Shown: positions 7,701 to 16,315, counted from the stretch's first letter. The stretch is 64,000 bases of DNA from Hymenobacter ginkgonis (GCF_009755225.1 NZ_WQKZ01000008.1:62001-126000); one strand, 5' to 3'. Notes: generated from the sequence alone by a model not told the origin. Translations and numbers: made by a program.

Positions 7701-10127
7701 ATGACTATTTCGTTTGATTGGCTTAAAACCTTATTCCCTACCTCCCTGCCCGCCGCCGAGGTAGGGGCGCTGCTTACTGGCTCGGGCCTAGAAGTCGAAA
7801 GCCTCGACGAGCTGGAAAGCGTGCCAGGCGGCCTGCGCGGCGTAGTACTGGGTACGGTGCTCACCTGCGAGCGCCACCCCGACGCCGACAAGCTGAGCCT
7901 TACCACCGTGAGCGTGGGCGACGCTACCCCCCGCCAAATTGTGTGTGGCGCGCCCAACGTGGCTGCCGGCCAGCGCGTGGTGGTGGCCTTAGAAGGCGCC
8001 TTATTACACCCTACCACCGGCGAGCCCTTCAAAATCAAAAAGTCTAAAATCCGCGGGGCGGCTTCCGAAGGCATGATTTGCGCCGAGGATGAAATCGGCC
8101 TCGGGCAGTCGCACGCCGGCGTTATGGTGCTCGACACCAACTTGCCCGACGGCACGCCCGCCGCGGAGTATTTCGGGCTAGGCTCAGACACGATTATCGA
8201 AATTGGCCTCACACCCAACCGCGCCGATGCCGCCTCGCACTACGGTGTGGCTCGCGAGCTACGGGCGCTGCTTAACCAGCCTGCACACCTGCCCGATACC
8301 AGCGGTTTTGCATCCCTACCCCTGCCAACCAGCGCGAGCACTATCCGCGTGATGCTGGAAGACGAACAGGCCTGCCCCCGCTATGCTGGCTTGCTGCTAG
8401 ACAGTGTGAAAGTGGGGCCCTCGCCCGAGTGGTTACAACGGCGCCTGCGCAGCATTGGCCTCTCGCCGATTAGCAACGTGGTAGATGTCACCAACTTCGT
8501 GCTGCACGAGTTGGGCCAGCCGCTCCATGCTTTCGACGCCGACCAAATTGCGGGGGGTAGCATCCGAGTGAAGCGTGCCGACGCTGGCGAGAAATTCGTG
8601 ACCCTGGATGGCGTCGAGCGAACTTTGTCAGTTGAAGACTTGGTAATTGCCGATGCCAACGGCGCCGCTATGGCACTGGCTGGCGTGTTCGGCGGCAAAA
8701 CGTCGGGGGTAGGGGAGCACACGACCCGCGTTTTTCTCGAAAGCGCCTACTTCGCGCCCGCCGTAGTGCGCCGCACCAGCCAGGCCCACGGCCTCAAAAC
8801 CGACGCGTCGTTCCGCTTCGAGCGCGGCACCGACCCGTACATGGTGCTTAAGGCACTGCACCGGGCCGCGCTGCTGCTGGTGGAGGTGGCCGGTGCCCGC
8901 GTGGCGGCGCCAGTGGTAGATGAGTTTCCGCATCTCATCCCCAATACCCAGGTGCGTCTGCGCCTCAGCCGGGTAAACAAGCTCATCGGGCAGGAAATAG
9001 GAGAGGAGCGCATCCGGCAGATTCTCAACGGTCTCGACATCAAAATTGAGCAGGAGTCGGTGGGCGAATGGCTACTGGCCGTGCCGCCTTATAAGGTGGA
9101 CGTAACCCGCGAGGCCGACGTGATTGAGGACATTTTGCGTATTTACGGCTACAACAACGTGGCGCTACGGCCCCACAACGCCGCCTCGTTCTTGTCGCCT
9201 TTCCCCAACCCCGACCCCGAGGTAGTGCGCCAAAAAATCGCCGACCTGCTTAGCGGGCAAGGCTTCTCGGAAATTCTGACCAACTCGCTCACCAACTCGC
9301 ACTACTTCGAGAAGGCCGACGCGCCCGATGCTACCCTAGTGCGCGTGCTCAACTACAATAGCCAAGACCTGAATGTGCTGCGCCCCACGCTGCTCACTTC
9401 GGGCCTCGAAGTAGTGCGCCACAACCTCAACCGCCGCCAGCGCGACTTGAAGCTCTACGAATTTGGCAAAGCTTACCACCTTGCCGAGAATGGTAAGTAT
9501 AAGGAAAAGAATATTTTAGCCCTGTGGATGACCGGTGCCGCCAGCGCCGAAACCTGGCAGCAAGCCACCCAAAAAAGTACGTTCCACGACTTGGCCGGTG
9601 CCGTGCAGCAAGCCTTGGCAGCGTTGGGCTACCCCCAGCCCGGTACGCAGCCTACTCAGCATCCTTATTTGGCCGGAGGCTTGGCGCTGCTGCTGCAAAA
9701 CCAGCCAGTGGTGAACGTGGGTGCCGTGTCGCCTACCCTTCTCAAACGCCTCGACGTGGGCCAGCCCGTGTGGTATGCCGAGCTAGATTGGGATTGGCTG
9801 CTGAAGAAATACAAAGCCAGCCTCATCGCGCGCGAACTGCCTAAATTCCCGGAAGTGCGCCGCGACTTATCGCTGGTCGTTGACCAGAGCGTGACGTTCG
9901 AGCAGCTACGCACTATCGCGCAGCGCACAGAGAAGAAGCTGCTGCAAGCCATCAACGTGTTCGATGTGTACGCGGGCGACCGCTTGGAGACTGGCAAAAA
10001 GTCGTACTCCGTGAGCTTTTTGCTGCAAGACCCTACCCAAACGCTGACCGACCAAGCCATCGACCAGGTGATGCAACGCCTCATTCAACAATTTGAAAAG
10101 CAAGCCGGCGCATTGATTCGGAAGTAG
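7701..10127 (+). CDS. pheT: Phenylalanyl-tRNA synthetase beta subunit
   Basis: With PheS this subunit forms the alpha2-beta2 enzyme that charges tRNA-Phe in the cytoplasm. The start at 7701 gives MTISFDWLKTLFP, typical of the family; 15 extra codons upstream overlap the promoter box. The 808-residue protein is full length. It has an EMAP-like tRNA-binding OB domain (about 40-150, with HPDADKLSLTTVSVG and GAPNVAAGQ) and a B3/B4 region with the editing site (about 210-390, including TNFVLHELGQPLHAFD and DASFRFERGTD). A B5 domain (about 405-475), a catalytic-like core, and a C-terminal FDX-ACB anticodon-binding domain (about 715-806, FPEVRRDLSLVVD) complete it. pheS is not in the window. Confidence 0.97.
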   Translation: MTISFDWLKTLFPTSLPAAEVGALLTGSGLEVESLDELESVPGGLRGVVLGTVLTCERHPDADKLSLTTVSVGDATPRQIVCGAPNVAAGQRVVVALEGALLHPTTGEPFKIKKSKIRGAASEGMICAEDEIGLGQSHAGVMVLDTNLPDGTPAAEYFGLGSDTIIEIGLTPNRADAASHYGVARELRALLNQPAHLPDTSGFASLPLPTSASTIRVMLEDEQACPRYAGLLLDSVKVGPSPEWLQRRLRSIGLSPISNVVDVTNFVLHELGQPLHAFDADQIAGGSIRVKRADAGEKFVTLDGVERTLSVEDLVIADANGAAMALAGVFGGKTSGVGEHTTRVFLESAYFAPAVVRRTSQAHGLKTDASFRFERGTDPYMVLKALHRAALLLVEVAGARVAAPVVDEFPHLIPNTQVRLRLSRVNKLIGQEIGEERIRQILNGLDIKIEQESVGEWLLAVPPYKVDVTREADVIEDILRIYGYNNVALRPHNAASFLSPFPNPDPEVVRQKIADLLSGQGFSEILTNSLTNSHYFEKADAPDATLVRVLNYNSQDLNVLRPTLLTSGLEVVRHNLNRRQRDLKLYEFGKAYHLAENGKYKEKNILALWMTGAASAETWQQATQKSTFHDLAGAVQQALAALGYPQPGTQPTQHPYLAGGLALLLQNQPVVNVGAVSPTLLKRLDVGQPVWYAELDWDWLLKKYKASLIARELPKFPEVRRDLSLVVDQSVTFEQLRTIAQRTEKKLLQAINVFDVYAGDRLETGKKSYSVSFLLQDPTQTLTDQAIDQVMQRLIQQFEKQAGALIRK

Positions 10128-10133
10128 ATTCAG

Positions 10134-10197
10134 TTTTTCGGCTGGCGTAGCGCTTTCTTTGCGCTAAGCAGTGGGACCACGCCCGGCTGCCGAAAAA
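10134..10197 (+). ncRNA. Candidate structured RNA, three-way junction
   Basis: Between pheT and the coiled-coil gene the sequence folds into nested helices. The outer stem is 10134-10142 with 10189-10197 (9 bp) and an inner stem is 10144-10147 with 10180-10183. There is a hairpin at 10148-10153 with 10161-10166 and a possible small hairpin at 10171-10180. The outer stem is not followed by a T run on either strand, so it is not an ordinary terminator. It could be a leader element for the downstream genes, a processing site or a small RNA. I know no family that it matches. Confidence 0.4.
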
Positions 10198-10225
10198 AGA
10201 ATACCGAAAACGCATACCAAAAAAA

Positions 10226-10525
10226 ATGGCCTCGTCGCAGCAGCTTGCCCAACTCGACCGCTTGGAGCGGCAGGTAACCACCTTAGTGGCTGCCTATCAG
10301 CAGATGCGCGAGGAGCTAGCCGATGCTCGCACCACCATTGAGCACTTGCGCGCCGATGGCCGCGAGCGCGAAAAACAGCTGCGCGAGTATCAAAACCAGG
10401 AAAATATTGTTAAACTTGTACAGACTATAGCCGGCGGGGAACCCACCCAGGCCAACGAGCTGAAACAACGCCTCAACGAATACATCCGCGAATTAGATAA
10501 GTGCCTTGCCTATTTAAGGGAATAA
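10226..10525 (+). CDS. Small coiled-coil protein upstream of zapA
   Basis: The product has 99 residues and is almost wholly helical, with heptad-like spacing of Leu and Ala (LDRLERQVTTLVAAYQQMRE) up to about residue 60. A Gln/Glu-rich hinge and a C-terminal amphipathic helix with Leu-Asp-Lys-Cys-Leu follow. There is no signal peptide. It sits 36 bases before zapA, and this arrangement of pheT, coiled coil and zapA recurs in Bacteroidota as I recall. A division role, for example a ZapB-like partner, is suggested by context only. Confidence 0.75.
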   Translation: MASSQQLAQLDRLERQVTTLVAAYQQMREELADARTTIEHLRADGREREKQLREYQNQENIVKLVQTIAGGEPTQANELKQRLNEYIRELDKCLAYLRE

Positions 10526-10561
10526 CCGGCCTTCTTACATACTCTTGCCAACTGCTAACAA

Positions 10562-10855
10562 ATGAGTGAATTAGCCATCAAAATTCGCATCGCCGAGCGC
10601 GATTACCCCATGCGGGTAGCCGTGGACGACGAAGAGCGCCTGCGCCTAGCTGGCCGGCAGCTCAGCGAACGGCTGCGCGAGTTTCGGGAGCAGTACGGCA
10701 TTCAGGACAAACAAGACTTGCTGGCGATGGTAGCCCTCGCCACCATGGCTGACTCTTTGAAAGTTAGCAAAGAAAAGGATGGAACCGATGCAGCCCTTAC
10801 CGAGCGCTTGGCGCGCCTCGACGAGCTGCTGACTGGCGCGGTGCTAGCTGCCTGA
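10562..10855 (+). CDS. zapA: Cell division protein ZapA
   Basis: The product has 97 residues. ZapA binds FtsZ and promotes bundling of protofilaments at the division site. The N-terminal beta-strand part (LAIKIRIAERDYPMRVAVDDEERLRLAG) and the following helix (ARQLSERLREFREQYG, then LLAMVALATMADSL) match the family in order and length. The C-terminal helix for dimerisation is Leu-rich. It follows the coiled-coil gene and precedes a 6S-like RNA candidate and rny. Confidence 0.88.
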   Translation: MSELAIKIRIAERDYPMRVAVDDEERLRLAGRQLSERLREFREQYGIQDKQDLLAMVALATMADSLKVSKEKDGTDAALTERLARLDELLTGAVLAA

Positions 10856-10859
10856 TAAG

Positions 10860-10950
10860 TAGCTAACACCCACACAGTTCGTTGGCCCGGCCGGGCGCGA
10901 AGAAGGCAACCGGCCTTCGGCGCTTCGGTCCGGGTTTTTATCGTGGCTAT
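10860..10950 (+). ncRNA. ssrS: Candidate 6S-Flavo-type RNA or structured terminator
   Basis: The gap between zapA and rny folds as one long rod. The tip hairpin is 10902-10907 with 10913-10918 (six perfect pairs, five-base loop). Below it come an internal loop, 10895-10898 with 10920-10923, a larger bubble, 10886-10890 with 10930-10934, then T5, and weaker outer pairs 10870-10873 with 10943-10946. A rod with a central bubble is what 6S RNA looks like. As I recall, Bacteroidota 6S-Flavo RNAs lie beside zapA and rny. 6S RNA binds RNA polymerase as a promoter mimic. It might instead be only the zapA terminator. Ends are approximate. Confidence 0.45.
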
Positions 10951-10979
10951 GGTTTTGATTCACTTCACTTCCATATCTC

Positions 10980-12680
10980 ATGTCATCCCTAATCTTATAC
11001 TGCGCGCTCGCCGCCTTCATTGCCCTCGTGGTGGGCGTGTTGGTTGGGCGCCAGCTTGCCGGCAAAGCCCGGCAAGACCTGGAAAGCCAGGCGCAAACCA
11101 AGGCGCAAGAACTTTTAGCCGAGGCAGAAGCCCAGGCCAACCGCACCCGCGACGAGCGGATTCAGCAATCGAAAGACAAGTTTCGCAACCTCAAGAACGA
11201 ATACGAGCAGGAGCAGAAGCGCCAGCGCCGCGAGTTTGAGCAAGAAAGCCAGCGCCTAAAGGCTGCACTAGAGCAGGAGCTTACCGAGCGCCGCCAGGGA
11301 GTGTTGGCCCAAGAGCAAAGCATTAAGCATCTGACTGATACGACCCAGAAGCAACTCGAGCAGCTACAGCACAAAGAAAAAGAGCTGGAAACTACCCGCG
11401 AAAAAGTGCAGGCCGATGCCGAGCACCAGCGCAACCGCTTCGAGCAGCAGGAAGAGAAGCGCCAGCAGCGGCACGAAACCGCCGTGGCCGAGCTCCAAGC
11501 CAAGCAGCAGGAGGCCGACGAACAGCTGCACGAAGTACAGAGCCAACTGGAAAAAGTAGCTGGCCTGACGGCCGCTGAGGCACGCGAGCAACTTGTTGAG
11601 AGCCTGCGCAATGAAGCGCAGTTGCAGGCTAGTTCCTACATCAAGGATACCGTAGCACAAGCCAAACTTACGGCTACCAAAGATGCCAAGAAAGTGGTGC
11701 TAGAAACCATTCAGCGCACGGCATCGGAGCACGCTATCGAAAACTGCGTGTCGGTATTCAACATTGAGAGCGACGATGTGAAAGGCAAAATCATTGGGCG
11801 TGAGGGTCGTAATATCCGAGCCTTGGAGGCGGCAACCGGGGTAGAGGTTATTGTGGATGACACACCTGAGGCCATCATTATCTCGGGTTTTGACCCGGTG
11901 CGCCGCGAAATTGCGCGCCTTTCGCTGCACTTGCTGGTGAAAGACGGCCGCATCCACCCGGCCCGCGTGGAGGAAATAGTAGCTAAAACGACTAAGAAAA
12001 TCGAGGAGGAAATCATCGAAATTGGTGAGCGTACGGTTATCGACCTGGGCATTCATGGCCTGCATCCCGAGCTGATTCGAATGGTGGGTCGGATGCGTTT
12101 CCGCAGCAGCTACGGCCAAAACTTGCTCCAACACAGCCGCGAAGTAGCCAACCTTTGCGCCACGATGGCCGCCGAACTAGGCCTCAACGTGAAGCACGCC
12201 CGTCGTGCTGGCCTGCTCCACGATATTGGTAAGGTGAGTACCGAAGAGCCCGAATTGCCCCACGCCATCTTGGGCATGGAAATGGCCAAGAAGTACAAGG
12301 AGCACCCTGACGTAGTGAACGCCATCGGTGCCCACCACGATGAGATGGAGATGACGGCGCTCATTTCGCCTATTGTGCAGGCGTGCGATGCTATTTCGGG
12401 CTCGCGCCCCGGCGCGCGGCGCGAAATGATGGAGAGCTACATCAAGCGTCTCAAGCAGTTAGAAGAAACTGCCTCCGCCTTTAAAGGCGTAAACCAGACA
12501 TACGCTATTCAGGCTGGCCGCGAGCTGCGCGTAATAGTTGACGCAGAAAACGTGAGCGACGAGCGCGCCGGCGAACTGAGTTTCGAGATTTCGCAGAAAA
12601 TTGAGAAGGAAATGCAGTACCCAGGTCAGATTAAAGTAACCGTAATCCGGGAGATGCGCTCGGTAGCGTACGCTAAGTAA
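10980..12680 (+). CDS. rny: Ribonuclease Y
   Basis: This is an endoribonuclease that starts mRNA decay at the membrane. The 566-residue protein has the full family layout. An N-terminal membrane helix (about 3-24) comes first, then a long charged coiled coil (about 28-215, rich in Glu, Gln, Arg and Lys). A KH RNA-binding domain has GKIIGREGRNIRALE (about 270-285), and an HD domain has LLHDIGK (about 411-417) and the later AHHDEME. A conserved C-terminal segment completes it. Start and length fit homologues. A long inverted repeat that can act as a terminator lies 13 bases after the stop. Confidence 0.96.
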   Translation: MSSLILYCALAAFIALVVGVLVGRQLAGKARQDLESQAQTKAQELLAEAEAQANRTRDERIQQSKDKFRNLKNEYEQEQKRQRREFEQESQRLKAALEQELTERRQGVLAQEQSIKHLTDTTQKQLEQLQHKEKELETTREKVQADAEHQRNRFEQQEEKRQQRHETAVAELQAKQQEADEQLHEVQSQLEKVAGLTAAEAREQLVESLRNEAQLQASSYIKDTVAQAKLTATKDAKKVVLETIQRTASEHAIENCVSVFNIESDDVKGKIIGREGRNIRALEAATGVEVIVDDTPEAIIISGFDPVRREIARLSLHLLVKDGRIHPARVEEIVAKTTKKIEEEIIEIGERTVIDLGIHGLHPELIRMVGRMRFRSSYGQNLLQHSREVANLCATMAAELGLNVKHARRAGLLHDIGKVSTEEPELPHAILGMEMAKKYKEHPDVVNAIGAHHDEMEMTALISPIVQACDAISGSRPGARREMMESYIKRLKQLEETASAFKGVNQTYAIQAGRELRVIVDAENVSDERAGELSFEISQKIEKEMQYPGQIKVTVIREMRSVAYAK

Positions 12681-12693
12681 GAAGCCGTCATAC

Positions 12694-12805
12694 AAAAAAG
12701 AACGTCATGCTGAGCTTGCCGAAGCATCTCACTCGAAATCGGAGGGGTAGTAATCCAACGATTTGAGCGAGATGCTTCGGCAAGCTCAGCATGACGTTCT
12801 TTTTT
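12694..12805. repeat. Intergenic long inverted repeat, family A, copy 1
   Basis: Arms of about 45 bases pair almost perfectly. The outer end is an A run then GAACGTCATGCTGAGC, continuing through a CCGAAGCATCTC part, and the mirrored right arm ends in GACGTTC plus a T run. The centre (about 12740-12760) forms a smaller hairpin. It lies between rny and the amidase gene. It shares its outer module with copies at 52547 and 59959. It looks like a REP/REPIN-type mobile palindrome and would also terminate transcription both ways. Confidence 0.85.
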
Positions 12806-12854
12806 ATTTAGCTGTTCTGTATTGACTTAGTAGATTGGTAAGTAGCCTCTCATT

Positions 12855-13712
12855 ATGGCCCAAAATTCTATCGCCACACTCGTTCTGGTTAGCTTATTGG
12901 CTACTTCCTGCGTGCGCAATCCCTACGCGACAACTAATCGGTTTTACCGGCAGCAAGTGAAGGCTTTAGCGCGTGAACTACGAACGCAACCCAAGCTCGC
13001 CGCCGACAGCCTGCCAGCGGCACCTTATTGGGTAGGTACGACCAACTTCAACTTGCGTAAGCCCAATTATGTCATTATTCATCACACGGCCCAGCATAGT
13101 ACAGAGCAAACACTAAGGACCTTTACGCTGCTTAAAACGCAAGTGAGTGCTCACTATGTTATTGGCCGCGATGGCCAAGCCTACCACATGCTGAATGATT
13201 ACCTCCGAGCGTGGCATGGGGGGATAGCACGCTGGGGAAATACAACGGATATCAATTCAGTATCCATTGGCATTGAGCTGGATAATGATGGCACTGAGCC
13301 TTTTGCACCTGCCCAAGTGCAAAGCTTGTTGCGAGTGCTAACGTTGTTAAAGCGTACGTACAATATTCCAGCAGCCAACTTTATTGGCCATGGCGATATC
13401 GCACCCATGCGAAAAAATGACCCTAGTATTCTCTTCCCGTGGCAGCAGTTGGCTACCCACGGCTTTGGTCTATGGTACGATGCAGCCGTACTAACTGATA
13501 GCACGGCCGCACCCTTTGCCTCCGACTCTACCGGGGGGGTAGGGGTTGGTATTACTCCCCGTGAAGCCTTGCGTATCATCGGTTACGACACGCAGGATTT
13601 ACCTGCCGCTATTGCTGCCTTCAAGCGGCACTTCGTGCAAACCGATGTTAGCCCGGTGTTGACGGAACAAGACCGTCGTATTTTGTTTAATCTGTACCGT
13701 AAGTTCTTGTAA
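12855..13712 (+). CDS. N-acetylmuramoyl-L-alanine amidase, lipoprotein
   Basis: This zinc amidase is of the Amidase_2/PGRP type and cleaves the bond between MurNAc and L-Ala in peptidoglycan fragments. The 285-residue protein has a signal with lipobox Leu-Ala-Thr-Ser-Cys (Cys19), so it is membrane-anchored like AmiD. The catalytic domain (about 55-205) shows NYVIIHHTAQ (zinc His 76/77), SAHYVIGRDGQAY, SIGIELDNDG and FIGHGDIAPMRKNDPSILFPW with His179 and Asp189 as further ligands and Lys187 nearby. A C-terminal helical extension (about 235-285) resembles a small peptidoglycan-binding-like region. All motifs are intact. Confidence 0.9.
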   Translation: MAQNSIATLVLVSLLATSCVRNPYATTNRFYRQQVKALARELRTQPKLAADSLPAAPYWVGTTNFNLRKPNYVIIHHTAQHSTEQTLRTFTLLKTQVSAHYVIGRDGQAYHMLNDYLRAWHGGIARWGNTTDINSVSIGIELDNDGTEPFAPAQVQSLLRVLTLLKRTYNIPAANFIGHGDIAPMRKNDPSILFPWQQLATHGFGLWYDAAVLTDSTAAPFASDSTGGVGVGITPREALRIIGYDTQDLPAAIAAFKRHFVQTDVSPVLTEQDRRILFNLYRKFL

Positions 13713-13735
13713 ATCTGGGAATTTGGAAGAAAGTA

Positions 13736-14236
13736 CTATTGCGCACCTTTCAACTCGTTTTCGCCGCCATAGGGAGCGCCGGCTGTAATATCGCCGCGCA
13801 GGCCGCCTGCTGTTGCCTGGCCAGGGCCGAAACCAGGCTGCTGCGCCGTTGTATCGTTTTCACTGATGCTAGGTAAGGGTGCATCAGGTGCTTCTGGGGC
13901 ATTGGTAAGCGCGTCAGTTGGCACGGTGCCTGCTTCAGTGTCGCCATCTTGGTTGCCGGTTATTTCAGCTACCTTGGCCACGTAGCGTCGCTTGGCCTCT
14001 TCCTCGCCTACCCCCTTAAACTTGTCCCACGAGTCCCACTGGGCCTGGGAAAGGCCAGCAGGGCCATTGGCCTGGTCGGCCGCGTCGGCGTCAACTTCGC
14101 CGCTTTTCATATTCACATCTCCTTCTGTCGCCTGCTTATAGAGGCCGTAAAGCTCGGTCATGTGCTGAGGCGCGGTGTCGGCGGGTAAGTTATTTACTTG
14201 CTGCACGGCGGCATCAAACTGTTGCTGTAAATCCAT
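13736..14236 (-). CDS. Acyl-CoA-binding protein with acidic tail
   Basis: The start at 14236 gives MDLQQQFDAAVQQV, the first helix of the four-helix ACBP fold; an upstream in-frame start adds 12 residues. Diagnostic stretches in the 166-residue product are ELYGLYKQATEGDVN (28-42), AQWDSWDKFKG (65-75) and EEEAKRRYVAKVAEI (78-92). They carry the Tyr, Lys and Trp residues that hold CoA and the acyl chain. Residues 96-166 form a low-complexity Asp/Thr/Ala/Pro/Gly tail not needed for the fold. ACBP binds long-chain acyl-CoA in the cytoplasm. It is patchily distributed in bacteria. A terminator-like hairpin lies just upstream of its start. Confidence 0.85.
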   Translation of the reverse strand: MDLQQQFDAAVQQVNNLPADTAPQHMTELYGLYKQATEGDVNMKSGEVDADAADQANGPAGLSQAQWDSWDKFKGVGEEEAKRRYVAKVAEITGNQDGDTEAGTVPTDALTNAPEAPDAPLPSISENDTTAQQPGFGPGQATAGGLRGDITAGAPYGGENELKGAQ

Positions 14237-14259
14237 GGGGTAGGGGCGTGGAAGAAACG

Positions 14260-14287
14260 AAAAAGAAGCCAATCATCCATTGGCTTC
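14260..14287 (-). terminator. Terminator-like hairpin in the ACBP leader
   Basis: Read on the reverse strand, a perfect 9-bp stem (14279-14287 with 14265-14273) with a five-base loop is followed at once by five T (14264-14260). The ACBP ATG begins 24 bases further on. It may be an attenuator of ACBP, or may block antisense transcripts coming out of asnB. Confidence 0.6.
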
Positions 14288-14389
14288 AGGCTGTACTACA
14301 CCAACGGGCTGTAAGTTGCGCCAAGGTTAAAATTCAGGTTTTAATACCTTTCATCGGAGTACGGCAGTTTAGCAAGCCTAGCCGCCGTG

Positions 14390-14397
14390 TATCTTTG
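14390..14397 (+). promoter_or_regulatory. Promoter -7 box for asnB
   Basis: TATCTTTG fits TAnnTTTG and lies only ten bases before the asnB ATG, so the leader would be nearly absent. A clear -33 element is not seen. Confidence 0.45.
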
Positions 14398-14407
14398 CCC
14401 ACTAGCT

Positions 14408-16315
14408 ATGTGTGGAATAACCGGCGCTTACGCCTTCTCCGACTCTGGCCGCTCGGCCCTTTCTCGTTTACAAGCGGCTACCGATGCCATCGTGCGGCGG
14501 GGGCCCGACTCGCAGGGTCACTTCGTCTACGACTGTGTGGGCCTGGGCTTTCGGCGGCTGGCCATTCTCGACCTTTCGGCCGATGGCAACCAGCCGATGA
14601 CGGATGCCTCGGGACGCTATACGATTGTCTTCAACGGCGAGATTTTCAACTTCCGCGAGCTGCGCGAAAAACTGGTGCGTAAAGGCTACCACTTTCACTC
14701 ACAGACTGATACGGAGGTTATCCTGAACTTGTATATTAGTGAAGGCCGTAGCTTTATCAAGAAGCTTAACGGTTTTTTTGGTTTTGCTATCTACGACAAG
14801 GAAGAGAACTCGCTGTTCATCGCCCGCGACCGCTATGGCGTTAAGCCGCTGCATATCTACCGCGATGAAAACCAGTTGCTGTTCGGCTCCGAGTTAAAGT
14901 CACTGCTGGCGCTGGGTGTGCCGCGCAAACTAGACTACGTGGCTCTGAGCCAGTACTTGCAGCTCAATTACATCCCAGGTCCTTCTACCATCTTCAAGGG
15001 CATCAAGAAGTTACTGCCGGGTCACTACCTGTTTATTCAGGGCGATAAAGTGGTGCGCAAGCGCTGGTACAAGATTCCATATGACCCCAAGAAGGTATCC
15101 AAAAACAAGCTAACCTACGACGAGCAGCAGAAAAAGCTGGTTTCGCTGATGGATGAGGCCGTGGAGCGCCGTCTCGTGTCCGACGTGCCGCTGGGGTCGT
15201 TCTTGAGCGGCGGCATCGACTCGAGCGTGGTAACAGCCTTGGCCACGCGCCACACGCCGCACCTCAATACCTTTAGCATTGGTTTCCGCGACGAGCCTTT
15301 CTTCGACGAAACCAAGTATGCTAACCTAGTAGCGAAAATGCACAACACCAACCACACGGTGTTTTCGCTAAGCAATAATGACTTATATGAGCATCTTTTT
15401 CAGATGCTTGACTATTTCGACGAGCCTTTTGCCGATTCTTCTGCTTTGGCTGTGCACGTGCTTTCACAGCGCACCCGGCAGCATGTCACGGTAGCCCTTA
15501 GTGGCGATGGCGCGGACGAGATTTTTGGCGGCTACAACAAGCACATGGGTGATTTTCGGGTGCGGCAAGGCGGCTTCAAAGCCGAAGCCGTAACCGGCCT
15601 GAACCTACTCTGGGATATTCTGCCTAAGTCGCGCAACTCGTATTTTGGCAATAAAATACGTCAGTTTCAGCGCTTTTCGCGGGGCATGCTCAGCGGCCCT
15701 AAAGACCGGTACTGGGATTGGGCCAGCTTTGCTTCCGAAAAAGAAGCTACAGATTTGCTCAGCCCCGCCAGCCGGCGCAAAGTTGATAAAAAGCTAGCTA
15801 CCAAGCGCCGGAAGGATATTCTAGAGAATATTCACGCCGACGGCGACCTCAATGAGGTCTTACTGACTGATACTCAGTTAGTGCTGCCTTACGACATGCT
15901 CACGAAGGTTGACCTGATGAGCATGGCGAACTCGCTGGAAGTGCGCACGCCTTTTCTAGACTACAAGGTGGTCAATTTCGCTTTCTCTCTCCCAGTGAGT
16001 AGCAAGGTTGATGGCACTATGAAAAAGAAAATTGTGCAGGATGCTTTCCGGCCTATGCTACCCCCAGAACTGTATGACCGCCCCAAACACGGCTTCGAAG
16101 TGCCTCTGCTAAAGTGGATGCGGGGCGAGTTGCGTCCACTTATCGAGCAAGACTTGCTTGCCGATGACTTTGTAGCTAGCCAAGGTATCTTCGACGTTAG
16201 TACCGTGCAAAAGCTTAAAAAACAATTATTTTCTGCTAATCCTGGCGATGCTCATGCCCGAATTTGGGGGCTGCTCGTGTTCCAGTATTGGTGGAAACGC
16301 TACATGGTAGCTTAA
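14408..16315 (+). CDS. asnB: Asparagine synthase (glutamine-hydrolysing)
   Basis: The enzyme makes asparagine from aspartate, glutamine and ATP. The start at 14408 places Cys directly after the initiator Met (MCGITGAYAF), where it acts as the glutaminase nucleophile once Met is removed. The glutaminase domain (about 2-190) has RRGPDSQGH and FNGEIFNFRELR. The synthetase domain has the PP-loop LSGGIDSSVV (about 264-273) and the later ALSGDGADEIFGGY. At 635 residues it is full length. Such genes are often placed at the border of polysaccharide loci, where relatives may amidate sugars; whether this one is housekeeping or glycan-directed cannot be told. Confidence 0.93.
   Translation: MCGITGAYAFSDSGRSALSRLQAATDAIVRRGPDSQGHFVYDCVGLGFRRLAILDLSADGNQPMTDASGRYTIVFNGEIFNFRELREKLVRKGYHFHSQTDTEVILNLYISEGRSFIKKLNGFFGFAIYDKEENSLFIARDRYGVKPLHIYRDENQLLFGSELKSLLALGVPRKLDYVALSQYLQLNYIPGPSTIFKGIKKLLPGHYLFIQGDKVVRKRWYKIPYDPKKVSKNKLTYDEQQKKLVSLMDEAVERRLVSDVPLGSFLSGGIDSSVVTALATRHTPHLNTFSIGFRDEPFFDETKYANLVAKMHNTNHTVFSLSNNDLYEHLFQMLDYFDEPFADSSALAVHVLSQRTRQHVTVALSGDGADEIFGGYNKHMGDFRVRQGGFKAEAVTGLNLLWDILPKSRNSYFGNKIRQFQRFSRGMLSGPKDRYWDWASFASEKEATDLLSPASRRKVDKKLATKRRKDILENIHADGDLNEVLLTDTQLVLPYDMLTKVDLMSMANSLEVRTPFLDYKVVNFAFSLPVSSKVDGTMKKKIVQDAFRPMLPPELYDRPKHGFEVPLLKWMRGELRPLIEQDLLADDFVASQGIFDVSTVQKLKKQLFSANPGDAHARIWGLLVFQYWWKRYMVA

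Noticed and set aside
11162..11611. Long Ser/Cys-rich reverse-strand frame inside rny
   Set aside because: It is a composition shadow of the Glu/Gln/Arg-rich coiled-coil codons of rny, with no start context or homology signature.
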